52,669 bases of DNA, taken from positions 1 through 52,669 of IMG/VR virus record IMGVR_UViG_3300027969_002501; one strand, given 5' to 3'. This DNA comes from a virus. The translations under genes were made by a program, and so were the position numbers. The notes under the pieces are model-generated. The model did not search any database, was not told the origin of the DNA, and was given only the letters and a program-made list of their open reading frames with translations. Numbering within the stretch: the stretch's first letter is position 1; each line of letters begins with the position of its first letter. Below, one piece after another: positions 7,924-15,942 of the stretch.

Positions 7924-8222
7924 TCTTCTTCCAATTTAATTTGTAATGGAAATCCGTTAGCACGGGCAAGTTGTGTTGATTCAACAGCCTTTGCTTCTGC
8001 AATTTCAAAACTGTATACACCTGCAATGCCAGCGCCTGTTTCGTGTACAGTAATCATAATATCCCTAGCAGTTGTATCTGTGTGCTTAAAGATTTCAATA
8101 AGTACCCCTACCACAAAATCCATAGGGGTAGCGTCATCGTTCAATAGGATTACCTTCCAACGTTTAGGTTCCTGTACAGTAACCTTAATTTTTTCGTCTA
8201 GTTGGATATCAGTGCCTGCCAT
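7920..8222 (-). CDS. clpS: ClpS, N-end-rule adaptor of ClpAP
   Basis: ClpS delivers proteins with destabilising N-terminal residues to the ClpAP protease. The 100-residue product has the family core WKVILLNDDATPMDFVVGVL, with the Asp-Asp and Met of the N-degron pocket, and VHETGAGIAGVYSFEIAEAK. It is first in a late operon with heme oxygenase and bilin reductase, separated by a 4-base ATGA overlap. A phage adaptor could redirect host ClpAP, for example toward host proteins or trimmed phage proteins; this is inference. Host ClpS usually neighbours clpA, so the linkage to heme oxygenase is unusual. Confidence 0.93.
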   Translation of the reverse strand: MAGTDIQLDEKIKVTVQEPKRWKVILLNDDATPMDFVVGVLIEIFKHTDTTARDIMITVHETGAGIAGVYSFEIAEAKAVESTQLARANGFPLQIKLEEE

Positions 8223-8239
8223 TTTGTTTCTCCGGGGTT

Positions 8240-8263
8240 AGTGGAAGGGTTGCCCCTTCCACT
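8240..8263. other. Hairpin in clpS leader
   Basis: A perfect 10-base inverted repeat AGTGGAAGGG / CCCTTCCACT with a 4-base loop (GCAA on the minus-strand RNA, a GNRA type). It lies between the late core at 8266 and the clpS ribosome site. No T-run follows on either strand, so a protective or regulatory leader hairpin is more likely than a terminator. Confidence 0.6.
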
Positions 8264-8265
8264 GT

Positions 8266-8271
8266 TATTTA
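8266..8271 (-). promoter_or_regulatory. Late promoter, clpS-ho-bilin reductase operon
   Basis: ATGTAAATAACAGTGG on the minus strand, just after the hsp20 coding end and 43 bases before clpS. Confidence 0.5.
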
Positions 8272-8273
8272 CA

Positions 8274-8705
8274 TTATTTAATTTCGATTTGACGTGGTTT
8301 TAAAGCTTCTGGTACTACACGTTGAATATCAATTTGTAGCATACCATGTTCAACTTTAGCACCTCTTACAATCATGTACTCGGCTAGAGTAAATGTTTGT
8401 TCAAAGTCACGAGCGGCCAATCCACGATGTAAGTATTCGATTTGTCCAGTGTCAACATTTGGACGATCCTTAATACCGCGAATTGTTAGCTGGTCTTGAT
8501 CTACTTCAACTGTAACTTCTTCTTTGGTGAAGCCTGCTACAGCAACTTCAATGCCATATGTATCATCACTATACTTCACAATGTTGTGTGGAGGATAGTT
8601 TCCGTTTTGGTGATGTGGTGCGCTGAAATAGCGATCAAATCCTACTAGTGCTTTGCTCAGTTGTGCTAGAGCGGCTGTGTCAATAGTTCTTAGTTGCATT
8701 GTCAT
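8274..8705 (-). CDS. hsp20: Small heat-shock protein Hsp20 (IbpA-like)
   Basis: An ATP-independent holdase. The 143-residue product has an alpha-crystallin domain (about 40-130): YGIEVAVAGFTKEEVTVEVD, QDQLTIRGIKDR, YLHRGLAARDFEQTFTLAEY and ALKPRQIEIK. T4-like aquatic phages commonly carry hsp20, where it may assist capsid or tail assembly. The leader AAAGGAGAAATTT gives a good ribosome site. The upstream RNA has a 7-base hairpin (8735-8758) and shares a TTCTTGCTTAAT-AAAGGAGAA segment with dnaK. Initiation at Met3 is also possible. Confidence 0.93.
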   Translation of the reverse strand: MTMQLRTIDTAALAQLSKALVGFDRYFSAPHHQNGNYPPHNIVKYSDDTYGIEVAVAGFTKEEVTVEVDQDQLTIRGIKDRPNVDTGQIEYLHRGLAARDFEQTFTLAEYMIVRGAKVEHGMLQIDIQRVVPEALKPRQIEIK

Positions 8706-8772
8706 AAATTTCTCCTTTATTAAGCAAGAACTTTGCAGGACCCATTTAGGCGTCCTGCATGTTTATATTATA

Positions 8773-10683
8773 TTACTTTGCTGTCTGTGTGTCAACTTCT
8801 GTGAAGCTCGCATCAACAGTTTGGCCATCTTTTGGTTGTTCTGTTTGTGCGGCATTCTTTGCGGCCTCGGCGGCCTGTTTCTTTTCAAACACCGGTTTAC
8901 CTGATTCAAAAAGATTCTGTACTGACTTTTGGATAGCTTCTGGATCTTCTCCGGCAACTGCTTCGTCAACACTTTTAAGTGCAGTTTCAACAGTAGTCTT
9001 TTCTTCTTCAGTCAATTGTTCTTTAACTTCTTCAAAGTCTTTCTTAAAGCTATGAGTAGCACCGTCAGCTTGATTACGTGCTTCGATGAGCTCTTTAGCT
9101 TTCTTATCGGACTCTGCGTTTTGTTCGGCTTCTTGCACCATACGTTCAATATCTTCCTTGCTTAGTCCGCCATCACTCTTAATAGTGATTTTGTTTTCTT
9201 TGCCAGTAGTTTTATCTTTAGCACTGATGTTCATAATGCCGTTAGCATCAATGTCAAATGTAACTTCAATTTGTGGCATACCGCGTGGCTGTGGTTGAAT
9301 GCCGTCTAAGTTAAACTCGCCTAGTGCTTTATTAAATTTGTATAGTTCACGTTCACCTTGCCCAACTTTAATAGTTACAGCAGGCTGATTGTCTTCAGCA
9401 GTACTAAATGTTTGGCTAGCTTTGGTTGGGATAGTTGTGTTCTTTTGAATAACTTTAGTAAACACACCGCCCATTGTTTCAATACCCAAGCTCAATGGAG
9501 TAACGTCTAACAACAGTACGTCTGTCTTGTCGCCTGCTAGCACAGCACCTTGTACTGCGGCACCTGCGGCAACAGCTTCGTCTGGGTTAACGTCTTTACG
9601 TGGAGCCTTGCCAAACAGCTTCTCAACTGCTTCTTGTACTTTGGGCATACGTGTTTGTCCGCCAACAAGAATAACTTCATCAATATCGGCCGCTGTTACT
9701 TTAGCATCTGACATGGCAATCTTACATGGCTCGATTGAACGCTTGATTAAGTCTTCGACCATTTGTTCGAACTTAGCACGAGTTAGTTTAACATTCAAGT
9801 GCTTAGGACCACTTGCATCTGCTGTGATGTATGGCAAGTTAACATCTGTGCTGGCCGCACTAGACAATTCAATCTTGGCCTTTTCAGCTGAGTCTTTCAA
9901 ACGTTGTAGTGCTAGTTGGTCTTGTTTAAGATCAATGCCGTTTTCTTTCTTGAATACTGCTACCAAGTGATCCATAATTGCTTGGTCAAAGTCTTCACCA
10001 CCAAGGAATGTATCACCGTTTGTTGACAATACTTCAATTTGTTTGTCGCCATCAATGTTGGCAATTTCAATAATGCTGATATCAAATGTACCACCACCCA
10101 AGTCGTATACCGCAATCTTGCGATCCTTCTTGTCTTGTTTGTCCACGCCATATGCTAGTGCGGCCGCTGTGGGCTCATTGATAATACGCAACACTTCTAA
10201 GCCAGCAATCTTACCAGCGTCCTTAGTTGCTTGACGTTGGCTGTCGTTGAAGTAAGCTGGTACTGTGATAACAGCCTGTGTTACTTCGTGACCAAGATAG
10301 TCTTCAGCTGTCTTTTTCATCTTACGCAATACTTCAGCACTTACTTGTTGTGGAGCAAGTTTTTGATCATTAGCTTCAATCCATGCATCTCCATTGTCAG
10401 CTCGGACAATGTTGTATGGCATCAGGCCAATATCTTTCTGTACTTCTTTTTCGTCAAACTTGCGGCCAATGAGGCGCTTGCTTGCGTAGATTGTATTTTT
10501 TGGGTTTGTTACTGCTTGTCGTTTAGCTGTAGCACCGACGAGAATTTCGTCTTTGGTGTAAGCCACGATTGATGGTGTTGTTCTAGCACCTTCGCTGTTT
10601 TCAATTATTTTAGCAACTCCGTTTTCTAGGATTGCTACACAGCTATTTGTTGTACCTAAGTCGATACCGATGATTTTGCTCAT
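8773..10683 (-). CDS. dnaK: DnaK (Hsp70) chaperone, full length
   Basis: A 636-residue ATP-driven chaperone with all Hsp70 signatures. These are [29 protein letters not shown] and [14 protein letters not shown], then the substrate domain ([14 protein letters not shown]) and a lid ending [15 protein letters not shown]. Sequence texture ([36 protein letters not shown]) looks betaproteobacterial, suggesting capture from the host. Complete DnaK is rare in phages. Neither DnaJ nor GrpE is in the window, so it would use host co-chaperones. It has its own late core at 10740-10745, a leader hairpin and a strong AAAGGAGAA ribosome site. Confidence 0.97.
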   Translation of the reverse strand: MSKIIGIDLGTTNSCVAILENGVAKIIENSEGARTTPSIVAYTKDEILVGATAKRQAVTNPKNTIYASKRLIGRKFDEKEVQKDIGLMPYNIVRADNGDAWIEANDQKLAPQQVSAEVLRKMKKTAEDYLGHEVTQAVITVPAYFNDSQRQATKDAGKIAGLEVLRIINEPTAAALAYGVDKQDKKDRKIAVYDLGGGTFDISIIEIANIDGDKQIEVLSTNGDTFLGGEDFDQAIMDHLVAVFKKENGIDLKQDQLALQRLKDSAEKAKIELSSAASTDVNLPYITADASGPKHLNVKLTRAKFEQMVEDLIKRSIEPCKIAMSDAKVTAADIDEVILVGGQTRMPKVQEAVEKLFGKAPRKDVNPDEAVAAGAAVQGAVLAGDKTDVLLLDVTPLSLGIETMGGVFTKVIQKNTTIPTKASQTFSTAEDNQPAVTIKVGQGERELYKFNKALGEFNLDGIQPQPRGMPQIEVTFDIDANGIMNISAKDKTTGKENKITIKSDGGLSKEDIERMVQEAEQNAESDKKAKELIEARNQADGATHSFKKDFEEVKEQLTEEEKTTVETALKSVDEAVAGEDPEAIQKSVQNLFESGKPVFEKKQAAEAAKNAAQTEQPKDGQTVDASFTEVDTQTAK

Positions 10684-10739
10684 ATTGTTCTCCTTTAATT
10701 AAGCAAGAATATGTAGGCCCTTACGGCGCACTACAAATT

Positions 10740-10745
10740 TATTTA
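10740..10745 (-). promoter_or_regulatory. Late promoter, dnaK
   Basis: GATAAATAAATTTGTAG on the minus strand, in the 64-base gap between the MazG-like gene and dnaK. The leader contains a TGTAG/CTACA hairpin (10712-10735) with an inner GTAA loop. Confidence 0.5.
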
Positions 10746-10747
10746 TC

Positions 10748-11032
10748 TCAGATATTCTCTGAATTAAAGATATTGGACCATTTTTTTAACTTTTCAATCT
10801 TAGCTATTTTTGCAGATTCCAAAGATGTGCTGGAAATAACTTGCATATCTAGCAAAATATCTATCATAGCCAATAAATCGCCAAGTTCTTCTTCTAAGTG
10901 TTCGCAATTAGTTTTGGGCTTGCCGGGCTTTAAATTATCTAGCCCAAACCTATGGCACTTGCTAACTGCTTGAATTACTTCTGCACATTCTTCTGAAAGA
11001 ATGTTCATTACTTCGCGTTCACGTTCGTTCAT
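10748..11032 (-). CDS. MazG-like NTP pyrophosphohydrolase
   Basis: A 94-residue all-alpha NTP-PPase-like protein. The metal-binding pattern is clear: EECAEVIQAVSKCHRFG followed by HLEEELGDLLAMIDILLD. Such enzymes hydrolyse (d)NTPs or alarmones, and phage MazG has been proposed to affect ppGpp or dNTP pools. I chose the Met at 11032 because it gives a normal family length and starts two bases after the exonuclease stop; longer forms would run back through that gene. Confidence 0.85.
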   Translation of the reverse strand: MNEREREVMNILSEECAEVIQAVSKCHRFGLDNLKPGKPKTNCEHLEEELGDLLAMIDILLDMQVISSTSLESAKIAKIEKLKKWSNIFNSENI

Positions 11033-11033
11033 A

Positions 11034-11618
11034 TTATCTTTCGTTTTTAAAAGGTGTAATGTAATTACCTTCTCTTGTCGTACTGCTACGCAAAAGTGTA
11101 TATACATTTTGAATGCCAACTGCTTGATTGTATGCATCTTGTAACGCATGGTGAGCTGTTACAGTTGGACGGCGTGGATCAATGCCTAAGTCAAAGGCAG
11201 TACGTACATCACGTATTTGCCAAAAACTCCATGGGATCGCCTTGTTGAGTTTGCGATATGCTGTTTCGCAAATTGGAATGTCAAAGCAAGCACCGTTGGC
11301 CCACACACGCTTTGCGCCCCAGCAAAACTTATAAAGTTTTTCCATAGCGTCACGTATATGAATTCGGCCTTCTGTTCCAAAGGCTTCATCTTGTGCTTCT
11401 TGGCTTTGTTGTGCCCACCATGCTATAGTGTCATCGTTAACTGCGAGTCCAAGTTCGTCACAGCTATCCAAATCTACTCTAACATAGAAAGAATCCATTG
11501 CAGGTTCTTCAATGTCTTTCCCAAACGGGTCAAACTTTACAGCACCAATTGTTAGAATTGTAGCATCAGTTGAAGTTGCTAGCGTTTCCAAATCAATCAT
11601 AATATCCGTATTGGCCAT
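11034..11618 (-). CDS. 3'-5' exoribonuclease, Rv2179c-like (DEDDh)
   Basis: A 194-residue DEDDh exonuclease. Acidic residues appear in IMIDLETLATSTDATILTIG (Asp9, Glu11), in the middle motif ACFDIPICETAYR and in the C-terminal TAHHALQDAYNQAVG (His and Asp). The family includes Rv2179c and phage DexA-like exonucleases, acting on RNA or single-stranded DNA. It has a near-consensus sigma70 promoter upstream, so it is probably early, and the MazG-like gene follows in the same operon. Confidence 0.88.
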   Translation of the reverse strand: MANTDIMIDLETLATSTDATILTIGAVKFDPFGKDIEEPAMDSFYVRVDLDSCDELGLAVNDDTIAWWAQQSQEAQDEAFGTEGRIHIRDAMEKLYKFCWGAKRVWANGACFDIPICETAYRKLNKAIPWSFWQIRDVRTAFDLGIDPRRPTVTAHHALQDAYNQAVGIQNVYTLLRSSTTREGNYITPFKNER

Positions 11619-11646
11619 TTAAATTCTTTCTTAATTGTGAACTTAA

Positions 11647-11675
11647 ATTATAACAGATACTATGCGCTACGTCAA
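11647..11675 (-). promoter_or_regulatory. Sigma70-type promoter, exonuclease/mazG
   Basis: TTGACG-N17-TATAAT on the minus strand, 28 bases before the exonuclease ATG. Confidence 0.75.
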
Positions 11676-11908
11676 TACATTTTCTTAGGTAATTGCTCTT
11701 TTTCCAGCTTCTTTTTATATCGATTTATTGCGGCTGATTTTTTACGTTTGCGTTCAGTCGTTGGCTTTTCGTAAAACTCTTTTTTACGTAGTGTATCCAA
11801 AAGCCCACTGTCTTCAATCTTACGCTTAAATCGTCGTAATGCTTGTGTTATGTTTTCATTATCTTTGACAGTAACACGATTACCATCATAGCGTTTTTCT
11901 CTACTCAT
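11672..11908 (-). CDS. rpsU: Ribosomal protein bS21
   Basis: A 78-residue basic small-subunit protein. The family core [20 protein letters not shown] then [16 protein letters not shown] and the C-terminal [10 protein letters not shown] closely resemble betaproteobacterial bS21. bS21 sits near the anti-Shine-Dalgarno region of 16S rRNA, and phage copies are thought to swap into host ribosomes and bias initiation. The start chosen gives GAGG nine bases upstream; it overlaps the preceding gene by 8 bases. An in-frame Met three codons earlier is less well placed. Confidence 0.93.
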   Translation of the reverse strand: MSREKRYDGNRVTVKDNENITQALRRFKRKIEDSGLLDTLRKKEFYEKPTTERKRKKSAAINRYKKKLEKEQLPKKMY

Positions 11909-12308
11909 CTGCTTCATCCTCGTTGTCTTCGTTTTTAACTTGTTGAACTATCCAATCCAAATCGTAAATTCTGTTTTTGTTGATTAAACCATAAGGTGTA
12001 ATCTCGTCGTTAGTTATATAGTGTGTATTTGGTTGGGCTAACAAATAAGTGACAAATTTATGAGTAATCATATCACAGTTATCTACGTCAATGATAATAA
12101 CATCACATTGGTTGGCTACACTTAATAACCAATCAATATCTTGTTCGTTGTCGTCGTATACAAACACATTAATTTCTTCCATAATATGACTTAATATGGT
12201 TTGAAACTGTTGCTTAACATATAGTGATGGTTTCACTAATAAGTAGCCTAAGTTCATGTTGAACAATTTATCAGGCGGTGTTATCAGATTGATCTTTCCT
12301 AAGCTCAT
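11901..12308 (-). CDS. Conserved phage protein, unknown function
   Basis: About 135 residues with a Rossmann-like alternation: [40 protein letters not shown] and [19 protein letters not shown]. It has a very acidic tail ([10 protein letters not shown]). It resembles hypothetical proteins I associate with T4-like aquatic phages but carries no motif that fixes a function. The start is uncertain: this ATG has AAGGA only one base away, and a TTG lies five codons upstream. Confidence 0.65.
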   Translation of the reverse strand: MSLGKINLITPPDKLFNMNLGYLLVKPSLYVKQQFQTILSHIMEEINVFVYDDNEQDIDWLLSVANQCDVIIIDVDNCDMITHKFVTYLLAQPNTHYITNDEITPYGLINKNRIYDLDWIVQQVKNEDNEDEADE

Positions 12309-12465
12309 ATATCCTTCTTGCAAAATATTCTAATGTTTCTTCATCGTACCCGTAAAAACGAGCACCATTTACTTTACAATCTTCCACAAAATTATAAAGT
12401 TTAGGTTCTAAATCCTTGTTTACTTGTATGCTTTGAAATCCATCTCGACCGTATTCCACATGCAA
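12271..12465 (-). CDS. Unknown protein, start unresolved; probable continuation of upstream gene
   Basis: The 64 residues from a TTG codon (LHVEYGRDGFQSIQVNKDLE to [10 protein letters not shown]) are well-behaved coding sequence. The same frame stays open upstream to at least the A9 tract at 12613-12621. The extra segment also looks coding (IISNDYVQNAEQGASTLWSR) but has no ATG or GTG. It runs past the stop of the membrane-protein gene in the -1 frame. The best explanation is a frameshift, programmed or an assembly indel, that would fuse it to the C-terminus of that protein. Confidence 0.55.
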   Translation of the reverse strand: MHVEYGRDGFQSIQVNKDLEPKLYNFVEDCKVNGARFYGYDEETLEYFARRIYELRKDQSDNTA

Positions 12466-12557
12466 TTGACTACGGGGTTTTAGATCGGTGTTTCTTTCAG
12501 TGATCCTTGACCATAATGTACTAGCGCCTTGTTCAGCGTTTTGTACATAGTCATTAC

Positions 12558-13802
12558 TTATGATCGGTTTCTGATCTGTATCGATCCGTCTGGAGCCTTG
12601 GTCATATAAGTCTTTTTTTTTGATTCGTCGGGTTCTATAACTTCTGTAAGATCAGGCTTAGTGCGCTCATTGTTATGTTCAACAAGTTCAGGAAGTATTT
12701 GATATTTACGAGCTTCCTTCTCGACTACCTCTTTGTGTGCCTCTGCTTCTGCCTCTGCAATCATATTGTTCCATTGCTCTATTGGCTGTGGAATTTCTTG
12801 ATCTGACGATTCCTGTCCAGTTATATCACCTCCTAGTGCTGTAACAGGCGTTTCGCTTGGTGCCTCAATTTGATTAATATTTGTAGTTTGATCTGCTGTT
12901 GTGATTGGCTCAGGATAATCCGGTTCGTGATGGTCATCCAAAATGGTATATTCAACTTCGGGTTCTTTGATTGCTTCTGCAACTTCTTGTATAGGTTCGT
13001 CTACAATTTCTTCCAGTTTGGCTGGTTCAATTACTGCGGGTTCTTCTTTGCGCCAACCAAAGGTCATTTGTGCGGCCAATAACATGATAACTGCTAGAGG
13101 ATCAAATACAACTACAATAAGAACAATGATCCATGTTACTGCTTTTTCCAACATGTTTTCATCTGCGCCAGAGTTGCCGTAGATAAACTTGGCAATGTAT
13201 TTGATTGGGCCTACTTCTGCCTCAACCTTGCGTACTTCTGCCGCGATTGGAGCACGTTCTTGGCTAACGGCGGCAATAGTTTTCTGTTCGGCTGTGATCT
13301 CAGACTGAAGCCTTGCACGTTCTTTTTGCTGACTACGTCTAATTTGAACAGCTTTCTCGGCACCCTTTTCGTCACTGCTTCGGCCCATGACTTGGTCCAC
13401 AGCTTCATCCATTTGTTTAAGAGCTTTGCGGTTTGCATCTATGTTGTCTCTGCTGGTTTTAATCTTTTCGTCGTAGATAGCAATCTTACTTTGAACATCG
13501 CCTGACACTAAGTTTTGGTCGTTGTGTGCTTTACTAAGGAATCCAAAGATACCCATTGAAGTAATGAGCATCAGCACCATGACCGCAGTGATCATGTAAT
13601 ATTTCATGAAACGTGGAGCACGTTCCCAATTGGCTTTTAGCCAGCTAGCGCATACTAACTTGCCTACTTCTAAAGCTGATCCCATAATAATGATTGGAAT
13701 AGCCGCGGCAGAAAATATTGCGGTCAAGCCTACTACAGAATAGTAGATTGCGACCGCAGATATTGTTAAACCAGTTAATAGGAGTAAGTACGCGAGTATC
13801 AT
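12558..13802 (-). CDS. Multi-pass membrane protein with central coiled coil
   Basis: 414 residues. There are three N-terminal membrane helices (LAYLLLLTGLTISAVAIYYS, a second at about 25-45, a third at about 70-90). A long polar coiled coil follows (about 105-200: KIAIYDEKIKTSRDNIDANR, RRSQQKERARLQSEITAEQK). Then comes another hydrophobic hairpin (TWIIVLIVVVFDPLAVIMLL) and an acidic, probably disordered tail. It resembles conserved membrane proteins of T4-like aquatic phages whose role is unknown. The 3' end carries TCA-A9-G and is followed by an open -1 frame. Confidence 0.75.
   Translation of the reverse strand: MILAYLLLLTGLTISAVAIYYSVVGLTAIFSAAAIPIIIMGSALEVGKLVCASWLKANWERAPRFMKYYMITAVMVLMLITSMGIFGFLSKAHNDQNLVSGDVQSKIAIYDEKIKTSRDNIDANRKALKQMDEAVDQVMGRSSDEKGAEKAVQIRRSQQKERARLQSEITAEQKTIAAVSQERAPIAAEVRKVEAEVGPIKYIAKFIYGNSGADENMLEKAVTWIIVLIVVVFDPLAVIMLLAAQMTFGWRKEEPAVIEPAKLEEIVDEPIQEVAEAIKEPEVEYTILDDHHEPDYPEPITTADQTTNINQIEAPSETPVTALGGDITGQESSDQEIPQPIEQWNNMIAEAEAEAHKEVVEKEARKYQILPELVEHNNERTKPDLTEVIEPDESKKKTYMTKAPDGSIQIRNRS
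12613..12621 (-). other. A9 tract near 3' end of membrane-protein gene (possible -1 frameshift site)
   Basis: Read TCA AAA AAA AAG ACT in frame. Slipping by -1 here, or one additional A, would join the membrane protein to the open frame that ends at 12271. The same TCA-A9-G context occurs at 25346-25354. Confidence 0.45.
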
Positions 13803-13809
13803 CCAGTCC

Positions 13810-14409
13810 TTAATCGAATAAAGTTGATTCGTCGATTTGGGTTACAGTTAATACACCAAGTGTCTGTGCGGCTGTTTGGGCCGATGCTGTAACTGTAATT
13901 GATTGTTGCGTATCAACAGAATTGCCGCCATCGTATACACGAACTGTAGCTGTTGTGTTATCACGGATACCTTGAGCTACTGCATTTTTTACCACCAATG
14001 CAGTTGTAGTCATAGCCGCGCCGTTGATATCGTTGCCAACAGTAGTAGCACCTTGCACAGAACCTGTAATGGCCGCAAATAATGGACGCTCAAATAATAC
14101 TGTAAATTCTAAACTAGTTGCTTGAGCACTTCCGTTAGCTTCTGTAATTGTAATATTACGAACTTGGCAATCACTTAATGCTTGCAGGCGATTAACTATG
14201 TTGCGGAAACGCATGTTGCCTCTAGCACGGGCTTTACCCAATACTAGTGTAGTTGGCAACGTTGCAAAACTATCTGACGAGTTTGGTGTAACTCCGCCGT
14301 TATTATTACCGTCCGCTGTTGGGAAGTATGTCCCACTAGACATGTCGATAATAACTTTGTACATTTCAGCTTGTAGCTGATTGGTGTCTTGTTGAAATCC
14401 TGATGGCAT
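13810..14409 (-). CDS. Probable virion structural protein
   Basis: 199 residues beginning MPSGFQQDTNQLQAEMYKVI, a start I associate with uncharacterised structural proteins of T4-like aquatic phages. Composition is Thr/Ala/Gly-rich with many predicted beta strands (TLVLGKARARGNMRFRNIVN, SLEFTVLFERPLFAAI). It has its own late promoter and an AGGAG ribosome site. The exact position in the virion is unknown. Confidence 0.68.
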   Translation of the reverse strand: MPSGFQQDTNQLQAEMYKVIIDMSSGTYFPTADGNNNGGVTPNSSDSFATLPTTLVLGKARARGNMRFRNIVNRLQALSDCQVRNITITEANGSAQATSLEFTVLFERPLFAAITGSVQGATTVGNDINGAAMTTTALVVKNAVAQGIRDNTTATVRVYDGGNSVDTQQSITVTASAQTAAQTLGVLTVTQIDESTLFD

Positions 14410-14433
14410 TATTATGCTCCTATTAATATCATA

Positions 14434-14439
14434 TATTTA
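14434..14439 (-). promoter_or_regulatory. Late promoter, structural gene
   Basis: GATAAATATATG on the minus strand, 24 bases before the ATG. A 7-base inverted repeat AGCCCTA/TAGGGCT (14449-14478) lies just upstream, downstream of the holin-like gene; it lacks a T-run, so I do not call a terminator. Confidence 0.6.
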
Positions 14440-14492
14440 TCAGCAATTAGCCCTAATGTCTAATTCTACACTAGGGCTATGCTGAAAGCAAG

Positions 14493-14840
14493 TTATTTGA
14501 ACACTATTAATGCCAAAAGTGCGGCTTGTACAAAGAATCCAAATCCTATTGTAACAATATTTAATAGATCCTTTTGGATAGTTGCTTTAATAAACAAGGC
14601 AAATAATCCCGCCCAAACAAACAGGACTAGATCCACAGGAGGCATTTTTTCAGTCAGTCCTGTCAATACCGCTACCATAGTTGGGATTGTGGCCAGATGC
14701 ATTAGAATGCCTGCTATCCAGCCCATTGTTTCTGCGCTAACATGTGGTGCATGTTCTTTAACGTTTTTAACCCACAAATCTAAATTAAAAAGATCACTAA
14801 TGTTAGTTTTGATGCGTTCTGCTAAAATATTCAAATTCAT
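14493..14840 (-). CDS. Small three-helix membrane protein, holin candidate
   Basis: 115 residues. An amphipathic N-terminus (about 1-40) is followed by three hydrophobic helices: WIAGILMHLATIPTMVAVLT, LVLFVWAGLFALFI and LLNIVTIGFGFFVQAALLAL. It starts 8 bases after the SleB-type hydrolase, the normal place for a holin. I infer a role in membrane permeabilisation from size, topology and neighbour; no holin family was confirmed. Confidence 0.65.
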   Translation of the reverse strand: MNLNILAERIKTNISDLFNLDLWVKNVKEHAPHVSAETMGWIAGILMHLATIPTMVAVLTGLTEKMPPVDLVLFVWAGLFALFIKATIQKDLLNIVTIGFGFFVQAALLALIVFK

Positions 14841-14848
14841 GTTATCTC

Positions 14849-15379
14849 CTAATTATAAAAAATGTGTCGGCCGATTTTGGCCACGGGTTGTTTGCCCCAT
14901 TTAGGGTTGATATAATCGCCATGGAAGTAAAGTGCATTTTTAATTGATGGCAATCTAAATCCTTCAAGCAATACTTTTTTGGCTACTTCCATGCTTTCTG
15001 TGTATACAGGACCATTCATAGGCTTTTTAGCACTAGGGCCTTCGCAGTACCAGCTGAACTGGCAAAGCACTTTTTCATATACAACATTCTTTTGATATAC
15101 TACTTGGCAGATGTCACTGGGAAATTGTCCGCTTTCTGCACGATTGATTGTTACCTGAGCAACTGCGACCTTGCCTTCAAAAGACTCATAGCCTGCTTCA
15201 TGGTAGATATTACGAGCTAGACAGTCTAGTTGCTTCTGTCTCAATTCTGCTGTAATTGGGCTCACGTTTTCGCGAGCATGTCGTAGGGTGTCCAGTTTGT
15301 AATTTACTGCCTTAACCCCTGCTAGTCCTACAAGCATCATTGCTAAAATAAAGACTACTGTTTTGATAATGCGTATCAT
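14849..15379 (-). CDS. SleB-family cell wall hydrolase (endolysin candidate)
   Basis: 176 residues with an N-terminal anchor or signal-arrest helix (TVVFILAMMLVGLAGVKAV) and a Hydrolase_2/SleB domain (about 52-176). Characteristic blocks are CLARNIYHEAGYESFEGKVA with the catalytic-type Glu, VAQVTINRAESGQFPSDICQ, CQFSWYCEG and NALYFHGDYINPKW. It would cut peptidoglycan glycan strands at lysis. AAAGGAG lies 9 bases upstream. Together with the holin-like gene it forms a lysis pair. Confidence 0.88.
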   Translation of the reverse strand: MIRIIKTVVFILAMMLVGLAGVKAVNYKLDTLRHARENVSPITAELRQKQLDCLARNIYHEAGYESFEGKVAVAQVTINRAESGQFPSDICQVVYQKNVVYEKVLCQFSWYCEGPSAKKPMNGPVYTESMEVAKKVLLEGFRLPSIKNALYFHGDYINPKWGKQPVAKIGRHIFYN

Positions 15380-15403
15380 ATGATTTTTCTCCTTTACGCT
15401 GGA

Positions 15404-15544
15404 TCACGGAATCGCTAGTTCCGTCATTATAAAATATGGCTCTGATACATCTCCTTGTGCGTTAAAAGCCTTACTGCTTTGTTGTACTCCAAACCTTTTG
15501 AGGTACAATATATAGTTATGCCATGATAGCCGGTATAAAAACAT
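15404..15544 (-). CDS. 46-residue unknown protein
   Basis: Begins MFLYRLSWHNYILYLKRFGV and ends FIMTELAIP, filling what would otherwise be a 176-base gap. The residue mix is protein-like and similar short phage proteins with a YRLSW-type start exist to my recollection. No function is known. A weak ribosome site makes the call moderate. Confidence 0.5.
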   Translation of the reverse strand: MFLYRLSWHNYILYLKRFGVQQSSKAFNAQGDVSEPYFIMTELAIP

Positions 15545-15555
15545 AAGTTTAATGG

Positions 15556-15942
15556 TTATCTACGCATTTTACTAATATCTACTGCTTGTTCGTCGCTAAA
15601 GACGGGTACAGCGTTGCTTTTATGCATAGTAGCAATGCCTTTTACCATAGTGCCTGTGTAAACTTTTGGTGTAGGCAATATACAAGCACCACCGCTAAAT
15701 GGTAAACTTGGGTGTTTGACATCAGTACCATATCTACTGTATGGTTTATTATCGGGTTTCCAAACTTCGCTGGTCATAGCACGATTGCGTTTCTTTTCTT
15801 CTGCTTCAATGCCCCAACGCTTCTGTAGCTCTTTCCAACTTTCTTCCTGCTCACGAGCCTTTCTAGCATGTTCTGCACTAGCGAATTTCTTTTTACCTTT
15901 TTTCTTGCCGGTGGTACTGAGCCACGGACCTTCTAAATGCAT
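15556..15942 (-). CDS. Conserved phage protein, unknown function
   Basis: 128 residues. The very conserved ends MHLEGPWLSTTGKKKGKKKF and GIATMHKSNAVPVFSDEQAV with DISKMRR mark a hypothetical protein found in many phages. The middle is basic and helical (SAEHARKAREQEESWKELQK). No enzymatic motif. The ATG at 15942 starts the conserved part; codons upstream are probably not translated. A strong sigma70 promoter suggests early expression. Confidence 0.8.
   Translation of the reverse strand: MHLEGPWLSTTGKKKGKKKFASAEHARKAREQEESWKELQKRWGIEAEEKKRNRAMTSEVWKPDNKPYSRYGTDVKHPSLPFSGGACILPTPKVYTGTMVKGIATMHKSNAVPVFSDEQAVDISKMRR

Noticed and set aside
8240-8263. Rho-independent terminator after hsp20
   Set aside because: Strong stem but no T-run on either side; it lies inside the clpS leader, so a leader hairpin is more likely.
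9527-9970. Open frames on the opposite strand of dnaK and nrdA
   Set aside because: Shadows of strongly coding genes; no ribosome sites and low-quality residue patterns.
14449-14478. Terminator downstream of the holin-like gene
   Set aside because: Seven-base arms with a long loop and no T-run; recorded only as an inverted repeat in the promoter note.
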